A program made the position numbers and the translations under genes. The notes under the pieces are model-generated. The model was given only the letters and a program-made list of their open reading frames with translations. It did not search any database and was not told where the DNA came from. Shown one piece after another: positions 1-5,467 of a stretch of DNA of 15,197 nucleotides; position 1 is the first letter of the stretch, and each line of letters opens with the position of its first letter. Location: NCBI GenBank assembly GCA_030595845.1, contig JAUVCL010000032.1, positions 1 to 15,197 of the forward strand. The letters are read 5' to 3'. Origin of the DNA: Campylobacterota bacterium (GTDB lineage Bacteria; Campylobacterota; Campylobacteria; Campylobacterales; Sulfurovaceae).

Positions 1-32
1 GCCATCTCTTCTCTTGAATATCTTTCAATCAT
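1..32 (-). CDS. purB: Adenylosuccinate lyase PurB (N-terminal fragment, cut by window edge)
   Basis: Only the first ten codons and part of the eleventh are in the window, read leftwards from the ATG whose complement lies at 30-32. They encode MIERYSREEM followed by a GC that starts an Ala or Gly codon. MIERY(S/T)R.EM is the familiar N-terminus of bacterial adenylosuccinate lyase (B. subtilis PurB begins almost identically). That enzyme cleaves adenylosuccinate and SAICAR in purine biosynthesis. An AAAGG ribosome binding site sits 6 bases upstream of the ATG. The gene is divergent from the pseudouridine synthase at 105. The call rests on this short but distinctive peptide plus the start signals; the rest of the gene lies outside the window. 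Confidence 0.75.
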   Translation of the reverse strand, partial: MIERYSREEM

Positions 33-56
33 TGTATACCTTTATGTCTATAAAAA

Positions 57-76
57 TTTGATACAATTCTATCAAA
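57..76. promoter_or_regulatory. Overlapping divergent promoters purB / pseudouridine synthase
   Basis: TTTGATA (57-63) and TATCAAA (70-76) form a perfect 7-bp inverted repeat around a 6-base centre. Each strand reads as an extended -10 element: TGATACAAT on plus (59-67) and TGATAGAAT on minus (74 down to 66). Predicted starts fall about 30 nt before each gene's ATG (105 on plus, 32 on minus). No -35 box is obvious, as is usual for epsilonproteobacterial sigma-70 promoters. The two polymerases would compete for the same DNA, so the pair may be mutually exclusive; that is inference. Confidence 0.45.
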
Positions 77-104
77 ATTCCCGTTATAAAGAGGTAAGCA
101 CAGT

Positions 105-1034
105 ATGCCATTTGTCAAAGAAAAATTTCATATTCCAAAGAAGATACCAGCATTTTTATTTATCATGCGTACATTCAATTTTACACAGGGACAAGCACAG
201 CGTGTATTGGCAAAAGGCAGATTACTGATCGCTGGTGAATCTATATTTAATACTGGTGAATCCGTAGAGGGTGATGTGGAAGTGGTCTATTTTAAACCTT
301 CATCAAAAGGTCATAGCCCACTTTTTCAAAACAAAGATTTCATGATCTACGAGAAGCATTCAGGCGTTTTAGTCCATCCTAATACCATGGCTACCCCCTA
401 CTCTCTTTTAGATGAAATACGTACCATTGCAGGCGATAATGCTAATGCTGTACATCGTATCGATATGGAAACTTCAGGACTCTTGCTTGCAAGTAAACAC
501 AAGAAAGCAGAGTCTTATTTGAAGTGTTCATTTGAAGACAGAAGTATAACAAAATCTTACCTAGCCTGGGTAGATGGAAAACTCACAGAACCCTTTTCTT
601 CTCATGAACCGATCAAGATAAACAATGACTACAGTCAGACTAAGCATAAAGTATTTATCTCTGAGGAAGGTAAAGCTTCACATACAGGTTTTACTCCTTT
701 AGAGTATGATGAGAACCTTGATGCCACACTTATAGCATGCTATCCACATACAGGAAGAACACACCAGATAAGAATACATTTGTTTCACGTGAAACATCCT
801 ATTTTAGGTGACCCTATTTATGGTGCTACCTATGAAGCAAGCAATGATTATCTTGAACTCACACAAAGCAAAGAAAACAGACTCATCCAACACGGAGCCC
901 CAAGACTTCTACTCCATGCACAGAGTTTAAGTTTTACATATATAAACAAATATCACATTGAAAGTCAAGAGGATTTTAAAGGGATGAAAGACTTGATACA
1001 CCCTAAAGAACTTAGGGTATTTAATAGAAATTAA
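105..1034 (+). CDS. RluA-family 23S rRNA/tRNA pseudouridine synthase
   Basis: This 309-residue protein isomerises specific uridines to pseudouridine in structured RNA. The RluA signature HRIDMETSGLLLAS is at residues 117-130, with D120 as the expected catalytic aspartate. The second conserved block, RTHQIRIHL (218-226), leads into HPILGDPIYG. The N-terminal 60 residues, with AQRVLAKGRL followed by GESVEGDVEVV, resemble a degenerate S4-like RNA-binding module. GAGG lies 10 bases before the ATG. The target uridine cannot be told from sequence (RluA, RluC and RluD types overlap), so no symbol is given. Between the two catalytic blocks and the C-terminus the DNA contains a perfect parS 16-mer, which encodes part of L226-H231 (LFHVKH), where relatives usually have a different residue run. 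The gene stands alone, divergent from purB and followed by a large gene-free gap. Confidence 0.9.
   Translation: MPFVKEKFHIPKKIPAFLFIMRTFNFTQGQAQRVLAKGRLLIAGESIFNTGESVEGDVEVVYFKPSSKGHSPLFQNKDFMIYEKHSGVLVHPNTMATPYSLLDEIRTIAGDNANAVHRIDMETSGLLLASKHKKAESYLKCSFEDRSITKSYLAWVDGKLTEPFSSHEPIKINNDYSQTKHKVFISEEGKASHTGFTPLEYDENLDATLIACYPHTGRTHQIRIHLFHVKHPILGDPIYGATYEASNDYLELTQSKENRLIQHGAPRLLLHAQSLSFTYINKYHIESQEDFKGMKDLIHPKELRVFNRN
781..796. other. parS: parS-like ParB binding site 1 (perfect 16-bp palindrome)
   Basis: TGTTTCACGTGAAACA is a perfect 16-bp palindrome and an exact match to the parS consensus known from B. subtilis and most bacteria (TGTTNCACGTGAAACA). It sits inside the pseudouridine synthase gene in frame as (T)TG TTT CAC GTG AAA CA(T). 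Two one-mismatch copies lie within 2.7 kb. ParB would load here and spread to form the partition complex. Confidence 0.85.
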
Positions 1035-1285
1035 CTTCTTATTTTGATTACCTTTTACCTTAATAAAGGTCTTGTTTATCTCGACATGCTTTTAAAAAAA
1101 TATAGGAATAAATAACTTAACTTATGATTCCCTAGTATATTATTCAGCAACTAAAATCAACCTCTGTCCTTACTCTTTTTTCTTTTTCATCCTAATTGAA
1201 AAAAAAAGAAAAGTCACAGTTAGAAACAATATAAAATCACTATGTCAAACATAAAAGTATACAAAGAGATATCCAACACTCAAAA

Positions 1286-1301
1286 TGTTTCACATGAAAC
1301 A
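1286..1301. other. parS: parS-like ParB binding site 2 (one mismatch)
   Basis: TGTTTCACATGAAACA differs from the perfect parS palindrome only at one central base (CACATG instead of CACGTG). It lies in non-coding DNA 490 bp after site 1. The flanking half-sites TGTTTCA and TGAAACA are intact. A substitution in the central step may weaken ParB binding. Confidence 0.65.
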
Positions 1302-1574
1302 TTGACCTATTTTTCACCCTTTGAACTAGGCTCAATAATTAATCTATAGAAGTAAGTTTCTCTTAGAAAGTAATTGAGGTTCTAGAGGAATATAAATTTT
1401 ATATGCGCTAAGAACAATAATGTATTTAATACCTAATTCAAAAGAATCACTTCTCATATTTATCTATTTAATTATCTATTTAATTATCTGAATAAGCCAT
1501 CTCATCTGTGTCTATTATCTATGCCGAATCAACAACTCATTTTATAATATCTTGAAGATTTGTGACTATACGTT

Positions 1575-1596
1575 ATTATCAAATATATTTGATAAT
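1575..1596. repeat. Perfect 22-bp palindrome
   Basis: The half ATTATCAAATA (1575-1585) is followed immediately by its exact reverse complement (1586-1596), with no spacer. An outer, slightly off-centre pair GTGAC (1562-1566) and GTCAC (1602-1606) flanks it. Without a loop it is more likely a dimer-binding site or cruciform-prone element than a transcription terminator. No function is known to me. Confidence 0.6.
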
Positions 1597-1645
1597 TTCA
1601 TGTCACCTCTAATATATTTTATTCAAAATAACTAACTCGTTTAAA

Positions 1646-1673
1646 ACTAATATTTCACTTGTGAAATATTAGT
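1646..1673. repeat. Inverted repeat with 13-bp arms around a TT spacer
   Basis: ACTAATATTTCAC (1646-1658) and GTGAAATATTAGT (1661-1673) are exact reverse complements separated by TT. The core TTTCAC-TT-GTGAAA resembles parS half-sites pushed 2 bp apart, so it is either a diverged parS or an unrelated operator. The 2-nt spacer is too short for a normal hairpin loop. Confidence 0.6.
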
Positions 1674-1858
1674 GAAAGAAGAAAAGTAAAAACGTTAAGG
1701 ATGTTCAATCCCCTCAAGTAAATTCCAATAATAATATAATAAATTAGCCTATGTCAGTAGTGAATATAGAGTTAAAGTAAGAAGTAAACTTAAAAAATTG
1801 GGATTGTATGAAAGGTAAATATATTAAAGAAGTGGAGAGTGTTTACATGAAGTAATTT

Positions 1859-1900
1859 AGATAAAAACAAAACTTAATTTATTATGTCTTGTTTTTATCT
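1859..1900. terminator. Hairpin downstream of the rlmN operon, T-rich arm
   Basis: AGATAAAAACAA (1859-1870) pairs perfectly with TTGTTTTTATCT (1889-1900), and the stem can extend inwards by two more pairs past one mismatch. In the plus direction the 3' arm supplies the run of T. It lies 38 bp beyond the stop of the small membrane-peptide gene, next to the GC-containing hairpin at 1903-1924, and may help end transcription from that operon or from the left. Confidence 0.35.
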
Positions 1901-1902
1901 CC

Positions 1903-1924
1903 AAAGGAAGAAAGCCCTTCCTTT
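1903..1924 (-). terminator. Putative terminator of the hisF-rlmN operon
   Basis: AAAGGAAG (1903-1910) pairs perfectly with CTTCCTTT (1917-1924) across a 6-nt loop. It begins 13 bp after the stop codon of the last gene of the minus-strand operon. A strong T tract does not follow directly on the minus strand, so termination is inferred from position and stem. Confidence 0.45.
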
Positions 1925-1937
1925 CCGTTAAAGACTA

Positions 1938-2039
1938 TTATTTCTCATCATCCGAACGCATCTCAATAATTAACCAGCCTATTCCGACAATTGCAGAAAC
2001 AGCAATAAACCCTAACATAAATAAATCAAGTGTACCCAT
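1938..2039 (-). CDS. Small single-pass membrane protein (33 aa), coupled to rlmN
   Basis: The gene encodes MGTLDLFMLGFIAVSAIVGIGWLIIEMRSDDEK. Residues 6-25 form an uninterrupted hydrophobic segment with small-residue spacing (GFIAVSAIVGIG), and an acidic/basic tail follows (RSDDEK). It is a predicted single-pass inner-membrane peptide. Its ATG overlaps the rlmN stop by one base (TAATG), and an AAGGAG ribosome binding site lies 7 bases upstream inside the 3' end of rlmN. Together these make translation convincing despite the size. It is the last gene of the hisF operon and is followed by hairpins. I do not recognise a family. The layout resembles small accessory subunits or regulators of membrane complexes, but nothing nearby names a partner. 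Confidence 0.7.
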   Translation of the reverse strand: MGTLDLFMLGFIAVSAIVGIGWLIIEMRSDDEK

Positions 2040-3118
2040 TATACTTCTCCTTCCAATTCTTGTTCACGAAGCTGACCACATGCAGCAGAAATGTCTAAAC
2101 CTTTAGATTCACGAATCGTACAATGTAACCCGTGTGATGTTAAGTACTCTTGGAATTTTTTCATATCTTCTACCGAAGGTCTTTTAAATTCAGTACCGCC
2201 ATAAGGATTAAAATAGATCAGGTTTACTTTTGCTTTGATACCATCAAGCAGTGAAAGTAATTTCTTTGCTGCAGAGAGATCATCATTGACATCTTTGATG
2301 ACAAGATATTCAAACATGACTCTCTTTCTATCATTGACAGGAAAGTTTTTTACAGCAGTAATGATAGAGGCAATATTGTACGCTTTGTTAATAGGCATCA
2401 ACTGTTGTCGTAATTCATCATCTACTGCATGAAGTGAGATAGCCAAGTTTATCCCTAGCTCCATCTTCCCGAGTTTTACAATCTTAGAGCTTAGTCCGGA
2501 AGTTGAAATAGTTTGTCTATGTGTTGCTATTGCCATACCTTCTTCATCTGAAAATATCTTGACAGATTTTGCTACTTCTGGCAGGTTGTCAAGTGGCTCA
2601 CCCATACCCATATACACAAGATTGACACGGCGGTTGGCAGCAATGTTATTATCCTTCTTGATCAAACGTACTTGTTCAACGATCTCACCTGCTGTAAGAT
2701 TTCGCATAAAACCACCCTTTGCAGTCAAACAAAAGGCACAGCCTACCTTGCACCCTACTTGAGACGAGATACAGACCGTATAGCGTTCCTGATGCTTTAC
2801 AGAGCCATCTTCATGGTACTCCTTATCTCGCATAAGAAGTAGTACTGCTTCTACCGTATGTTTATCATGTAATTCATATAGATATTTACGACTACCGTCT
2901 TTTGAGTTTTGTACCATCACTTGCTTTAGAGGTGAGACAGTATATTCTTCTTCAAGCTTTTCTCTCATCTCTTTTGGAAGATTTTTCATCGCAGAGAACG
3001 AGTCTGCATACTTGTGGTAGATCCAATGATAGATCTGCTTTGCTCGAAAGTTTGGTTTGATGAGTTCACCTAATTCTTCTTTCGTTAGATCTTGTATTAT
3101 TTTCTTACGACTCAGCAT
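2039..3118 (-). CDS. rlmN: Dual-specificity 23S rRNA (A2503)/tRNA (A37) C2-methyltransferase RlmN
   Basis: This 359-residue radical-SAM enzyme adds a methyl group at C2 of A2503 in 23S rRNA and A37 in some tRNAs. The 4Fe-4S cluster motif CKVGCAFC gives C123, C127 and C130. The methyl-carrying cysteine pair of E. coli RlmN is conserved as C116 (VCISSQVGC) and C347 (DISAACGQL). The SAM-contact region MGMGEPLDN is at 170-178, and SISTSGL-type and NLAISLHA blocks follow. Length is normal for the family. A GAGG box sits 9 bases before the ATG. It follows the phosphorylase gene by 41 bp, and its stop overlaps the start of the 33-codon gene. There is no sign of damage. The A2503 specificity is family knowledge; the related Cfr (C8) is less likely given the RlmN-like context and motifs. 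Confidence 0.96.
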   Translation of the reverse strand: MLSRKKIIQDLTKEELGELIKPNFRAKQIYHWIYHKYADSFSAMKNLPKEMREKLEEEYTVSPLKQVMVQNSKDGSRKYLYELHDKHTVEAVLLLMRDKEYHEDGSVKHQERYTVCISSQVGCKVGCAFCLTAKGGFMRNLTAGEIVEQVRLIKKDNNIAANRRVNLVYMGMGEPLDNLPEVAKSVKIFSDEEGMAIATHRQTISTSGLSSKIVKLGKMELGINLAISLHAVDDELRQQLMPINKAYNIASIITAVKNFPVNDRKRVMFEYLVIKDVNDDLSAAKKLLSLLDGIKAKVNLIYFNPYGGTEFKRPSVEDMKKFQEYLTSHGLHCTIRESKGLDISAACGQLREQELEGEV

Positions 3119-3159
3119 TTAGTGCCTCGCTTGTACTGAATTTTAATTCTTGTATTCAT

Positions 3160-3684
3160 TTATTTACTTTCTTTAATATACTTCGTTAATCTAAACATAG
3201 CTTCTTTATGATTATCCATAAAATCTTTATGTGCGTTTTTATTACAATAATTTGTCACTATAAAAGCACCAGCCACAGGTATACGAAATGCCTTTGCTAC
3301 TTTAAGTACAGCAAAATATTCCATATTTTCCAAATGAATATTCTTGTTAAGATACGCTTTGGCTACCTCTGCTTCAGTCGTAATATAATTCGAAGAGTTC
3401 ACAATGGTTTCACGTGAAACATCTTCTGCCGTGCTCACCATATTATCTATGGGAGTATAAGCACCCGCATTAAAAAAACTGTTTTCAATATTGGCAGCAG
3501 TTTTAGACTCTATAATATCAAAGACTTTTTTCTCACCATACGAGCCTGCTGTTCCCACAAAATATAAAAACTTTGGTTTTTCAGACATACATAATTTTGT
3601 TAGATTGATCGCAACATCTGTCATGCCAATACCTACAGGTAAAGCAAAATCGAACTGTTCACTCTCTCCAGCACAGATAAACAT
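3160..3684 (-). CDS. Phosphorylase-superfamily nucleosidase/purine nucleoside phosphorylase-like protein
   Basis: At 174 residues this is short for the PNP/MTA-SAH nucleosidase fold (usually about 230). What fits: the glycine turn FVGTAGSYG (42-50) matches the GTAG phosphate or ribose loop, and ENMEYFAVLKVAKAFRIPVAGAFIVTN (119-145) matches the VDMES..AVA block, with M121-E122 in the nucleoside-binding position. The next conserved residue, normally the catalytic Asp of the SD/SDxA motif, reads Asn (VTNYCN, N145). It may therefore be a diverged or weak enzyme, or have another substrate. Its ATG directly follows the hisF stop (TAA|ATG), with GAGG inside hisF, so the two are translationally coupled. 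A parS-like site inside the gene encodes VSRET (89-93). Substrate is unknown; purine salvage or futalosine/MTA hydrolysis are candidates only. Confidence 0.7.
   Translation of the reverse strand: MFICAGESEQFDFALPVGIGMTDVAINLTKLCMSEKPKFLYFVGTAGSYGEKKVFDIIESKTAANIENSFFNAGAYTPIDNMVSTAEDVSRETIVNSSNYITTEAEVAKAYLNKNIHLENMEYFAVLKVAKAFRIPVAGAFIVTNYCNKNAHKDFMDNHKEAMFRLTKYIKESK
3406..3421. other. parS: parS-like ParB binding site 3 (one mismatch at the edge)
   Basis: GGTTTCACGTGAAACA keeps the 14-bp palindromic core GTTTCACGTGAAAC of parS; only the outermost base differs (G for T). On the coding strand it reads VSRET inside the phosphorylase-like gene. Together with the sites at 781 and 1286 it makes a cluster of three in 2.64 kb. 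Confidence 0.8.
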
Positions 3685-4449
3685 TTATAACCTCACAGGA
3701 ATATTTTTTCCTCTAAGATAGCTTTTTAATTCCATAATGTCAATCTCTTTAAAATGAAAGATAGATGCTGCCAATGCTGCATCTGCATTACCAAGGCTAA
3801 ATGCTTCTTCCATATGTTTCATAGTTCCTGCTCCACCACTTGCAATGACAGGTATATTAACAAGTTCACCTATCTTCTTGTTTAGCGTATTATCAAACCC
3901 CGCTTTTGTACCATCTGCATCCATTGAAGTCACAAGCAATTCACCTGCTCCTCTGTTGTAAGCTTCTTTTGCCCACTCCAGTGCATCCATCCCTGTGTCA
4001 TTTCTCCCGCCATGTGTGAAAATATTCCATTTGTTTGGTGCTACCTGTTTTGCATCTATAGCCACAACGATACACTGAGAGCCAAAACGTTTGGCTCCCT
4101 CTTCTATAAAATCAGGTCTTTTAATCGCTGCGGAATTAATACTTACTTTGTCACAACCTACGTTGAGTAAATTATAAATATCAGAAAGTTCGCGAATACC
4201 TCCCCCAACAGTCAGAGGAATAAATACTTCTTTTGCCACCTGCTTGACCACATCCACAATAGTGTCACGTCCTTCATGTGTCGCGCCAATGTCAAGAAAA
4301 GTGATCTCATCTGCGCCTTCTTCATTGTAACGGTATGCCACTTCAACAGGGTCTCCTGCATCACGTAAGCCAACAAAATTCACTCCTTTAACAACACGTC
4401 CATTGTCTACATCTAAACAAGGTATGATACGTTTAGCAAAATAATCCAT
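3685..4449 (-). CDS. hisF: Imidazole glycerol phosphate synthase cyclase subunit HisF
   Basis: HisF takes ammonia from HisH and PRFAR to make imidazole glycerol phosphate and AICAR in histidine synthesis. The start chosen gives 254 residues beginning MDYFAKRIIPCLDVDNGRVVKG, in line with the 253-residue T. maritima protein. Catalytic aspartates are D13 (PCLDVD) and D132 (VAIDAK). TVGGGIR and VIASGGAG supply the two phosphate-binding loops of the (beta/alpha)8 barrel. An in-frame ATG 15 bp upstream (4464) has no ribosome binding site, while the chosen ATG has GGAG 9 bases before it; the longer form cannot be excluded. It is the first gene of a four-gene minus-strand operon, with its stop touching the phosphorylase start. 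hisH and hisA are not in the window, so the his genes are dispersed. Confidence 0.95.
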   Translation of the reverse strand: MDYFAKRIIPCLDVDNGRVVKGVNFVGLRDAGDPVEVAYRYNEEGADEITFLDIGATHEGRDTIVDVVKQVAKEVFIPLTVGGGIRELSDIYNLLNVGCDKVSINSAAIKRPDFIEEGAKRFGSQCIVVAIDAKQVAPNKWNIFTHGGRNDTGMDALEWAKEAYNRGAGELLVTSMDADGTKAGFDNTLNKKIGELVNIPVIASGGAGTMKHMEEAFSLGNADAALAASIFHFKEIDIMELKSYLRGKNIPVRL

Positions 4450-4543
4450 CTGTTTCTTCTCCATTTTAATTGAACTATGTCATAAATAATAAAAATATAT
4501 TCATAGCATTTAGTGACTAAATAACATAGTAAGGATTTAATTA

Positions 4544-4582
4544 TGGTAGAATTATACAAAAATTATCCCAAATTGAGGATAA
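4544..4582 (+). promoter_or_regulatory. Putative rsmA-rnj promoter and leader hairpin
   Basis: TGG-TAGAAT (4544-4552) is an extended -10 element about 58 bp before the rsmA ATG, with no clear -35. In the predicted leader, TTATCC (4563-4568) can pair with GGATAA (4577-4582) over an 8-nt loop. Either the hairpin or a bound dimer could modulate expression. The interval 4450-4609 must also hold the divergent hisF promoter, for which I see only weak candidates. Confidence 0.35.
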
Positions 4583-4609
4583 GTATAGAGTATAAAGGTA
4601 GATTGTAGT

Positions 4610-5467
4610 ATGATTATTGATAATTTAGCCGAATTTGCATCTAAGAAATTTGGTCAGAATTTTTTGAAGAATGATATCTATCTTCACAAAATCATCCAAG
4701 CGATGCCCCATGACGATTTAAAAGTCGTAGAAATCGGGCCTGGCTTAGGTGATTTAACCAAAGAACTTGTAAAAGTTCGAAATGTCACAGCATTTGAGGT
4801 TGATAAAAGATTATGTGAGCATCTCACATCTGAGTTTGAAGAATCCATCCACAACGGGAACTTCGAATTACGGTGCGGTGATGTGCTTGAGCGTTGGGAG
4901 TCAGGAAGCCTGCTAGATGAGCCTTATCATTTAGTAGCCAACCTGCCCTATTATATCGCGACCAATATTATATTAAAAGCATTTAAAGATGAACACTGCC
5001 AGTCTATACTGGTGATGGTTCAAAAAGAAGTTGCCGTTAAATTTGCTGCAAGCGTCAAACAAAAAGAGTTTTCTGCTCTTTCTGTGCTTGCTGCATCTGT
5101 AGGTAAAGCGACACTCTGTTTCGAGGTTGAGCCCGAAGCATTTGTCCCTGCACCAAACGTCACTTCTGCCGTGCTTTTAATAGAAAAAAATCAGTCACGA
5201 GATGACGAGAAGTTTGAGGCGTTCTTAAAGATCGCATTTGCCCAACCGCGCAAAAAACTTTCTAAAAATCTTACCACTGTTTTTTCAAAAGATATTGTCA
5301 ATAAAACTTTTATCCAGTTAGAACTAGATTCTAACTTACGACCTCATGAAGCTGAGACATCTATTTATCATCACATATATAATGAATTAAAGGATACTTT
5401 AGATGGACAACAAGCCACAAAACAACGAAAACTCTCAAAATCAAGAGCCAAAAACGCAAAACAATAA
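4610..5467 (+). CDS. rsmA: 16S rRNA (A1518,A1519) N6-dimethyltransferase RsmA/KsgA
   Basis: RsmA dimethylates two adjacent adenines in helix 45 of 16S rRNA late in small-subunit assembly. The 285-residue protein has KKFGQNFLKN (12-21), the SAM-binding loop VEIGPGLGDLT (40-50), the acidic FEVD (62-65), the catalytic NLPYY (111-115) and the conserved EPEAFVPAPNVTSAV (174-188). The family is usually 265-275 residues. The extra lysine-rich tail (from about 264) is encoded by the part that overlaps rnj, where both frames are open for 65 nt. Upstream signals are modest: AAAGG lies 11-12 bases before the ATG. The pairing with rnj matches what I recall for H. pylori (ksgA next to rnj). Confidence 0.96.
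   Translation: MIIDNLAEFASKKFGQNFLKNDIYLHKIIQAMPHDDLKVVEIGPGLGDLTKELVKVRNVTAFEVDKRLCEHLTSEFEESIHNGNFELRCGDVLERWESGSLLDEPYHLVANLPYYIATNIILKAFKDEHCQSILVMVQKEVAVKFAASVKQKEFSALSVLAASVGKATLCFEVEPEAFVPAPNVTSAVLLIEKNQSRDDEKFEAFLKIAFAQPRKKLSKNLTTVFSKDIVNKTFIQLELDSNLRPHEAETSIYHHIYNELKDTLDGQQATKQRKLSKSRAKNAKQ

Larger units (their letters stand above)
1035..1937. other. Gene-free AT-rich region between convergent genes
   Basis: About 0.9 kb separates the pseudouridine synthase from the stop of the small membrane-peptide gene on the other strand. I find no ORF with a plausible start, codon pattern or family motif, and no tRNA or rRNA. It holds a weak hairpin ACCTT/AAGGT at 1057-1070 (a possible terminator for the upstream gene), an A/T-only imperfect hairpin at about 1176-1210 with a run of nine A at 1199-1207, a parS-like site at 1286-1301, perfect palindromes at 1575-1596 and 1646-1673, and two strong hairpins at 1859-1924. 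Convergent neighbours do not need promoters here, so its size and palindrome content are unexplained by gene expression. Confidence 0.6.

Noticed and set aside
1171..1216. Terminator for the RluA-type gene
   Set aside because: The stem is nearly all A/T with mismatches and the T run is in the 5' arm on the plus strand, the wrong polarity for termination of that gene.
1646..1673. A fourth parS site
   Set aside because: Half-sites are separated by two extra bases and the outer bases differ, so it was recorded only as a palindrome.
1035..1937. Possible oriC
   Set aside because: AT-rich and next to parS-like sites, but I found no cluster of DnaA boxes (TTATNCACA-like or the epsilonproteobacterial variants) and no dnaA, dnaN or gidA neighbour.
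4450..4464. Upstream ATG at 4464 as the hisF start
   Set aside because: No ribosome binding site there and it adds five residues not typical of the family; the ATG at 4449 has GGAG and matches the usual MxxFAKRIIPCLDV start.
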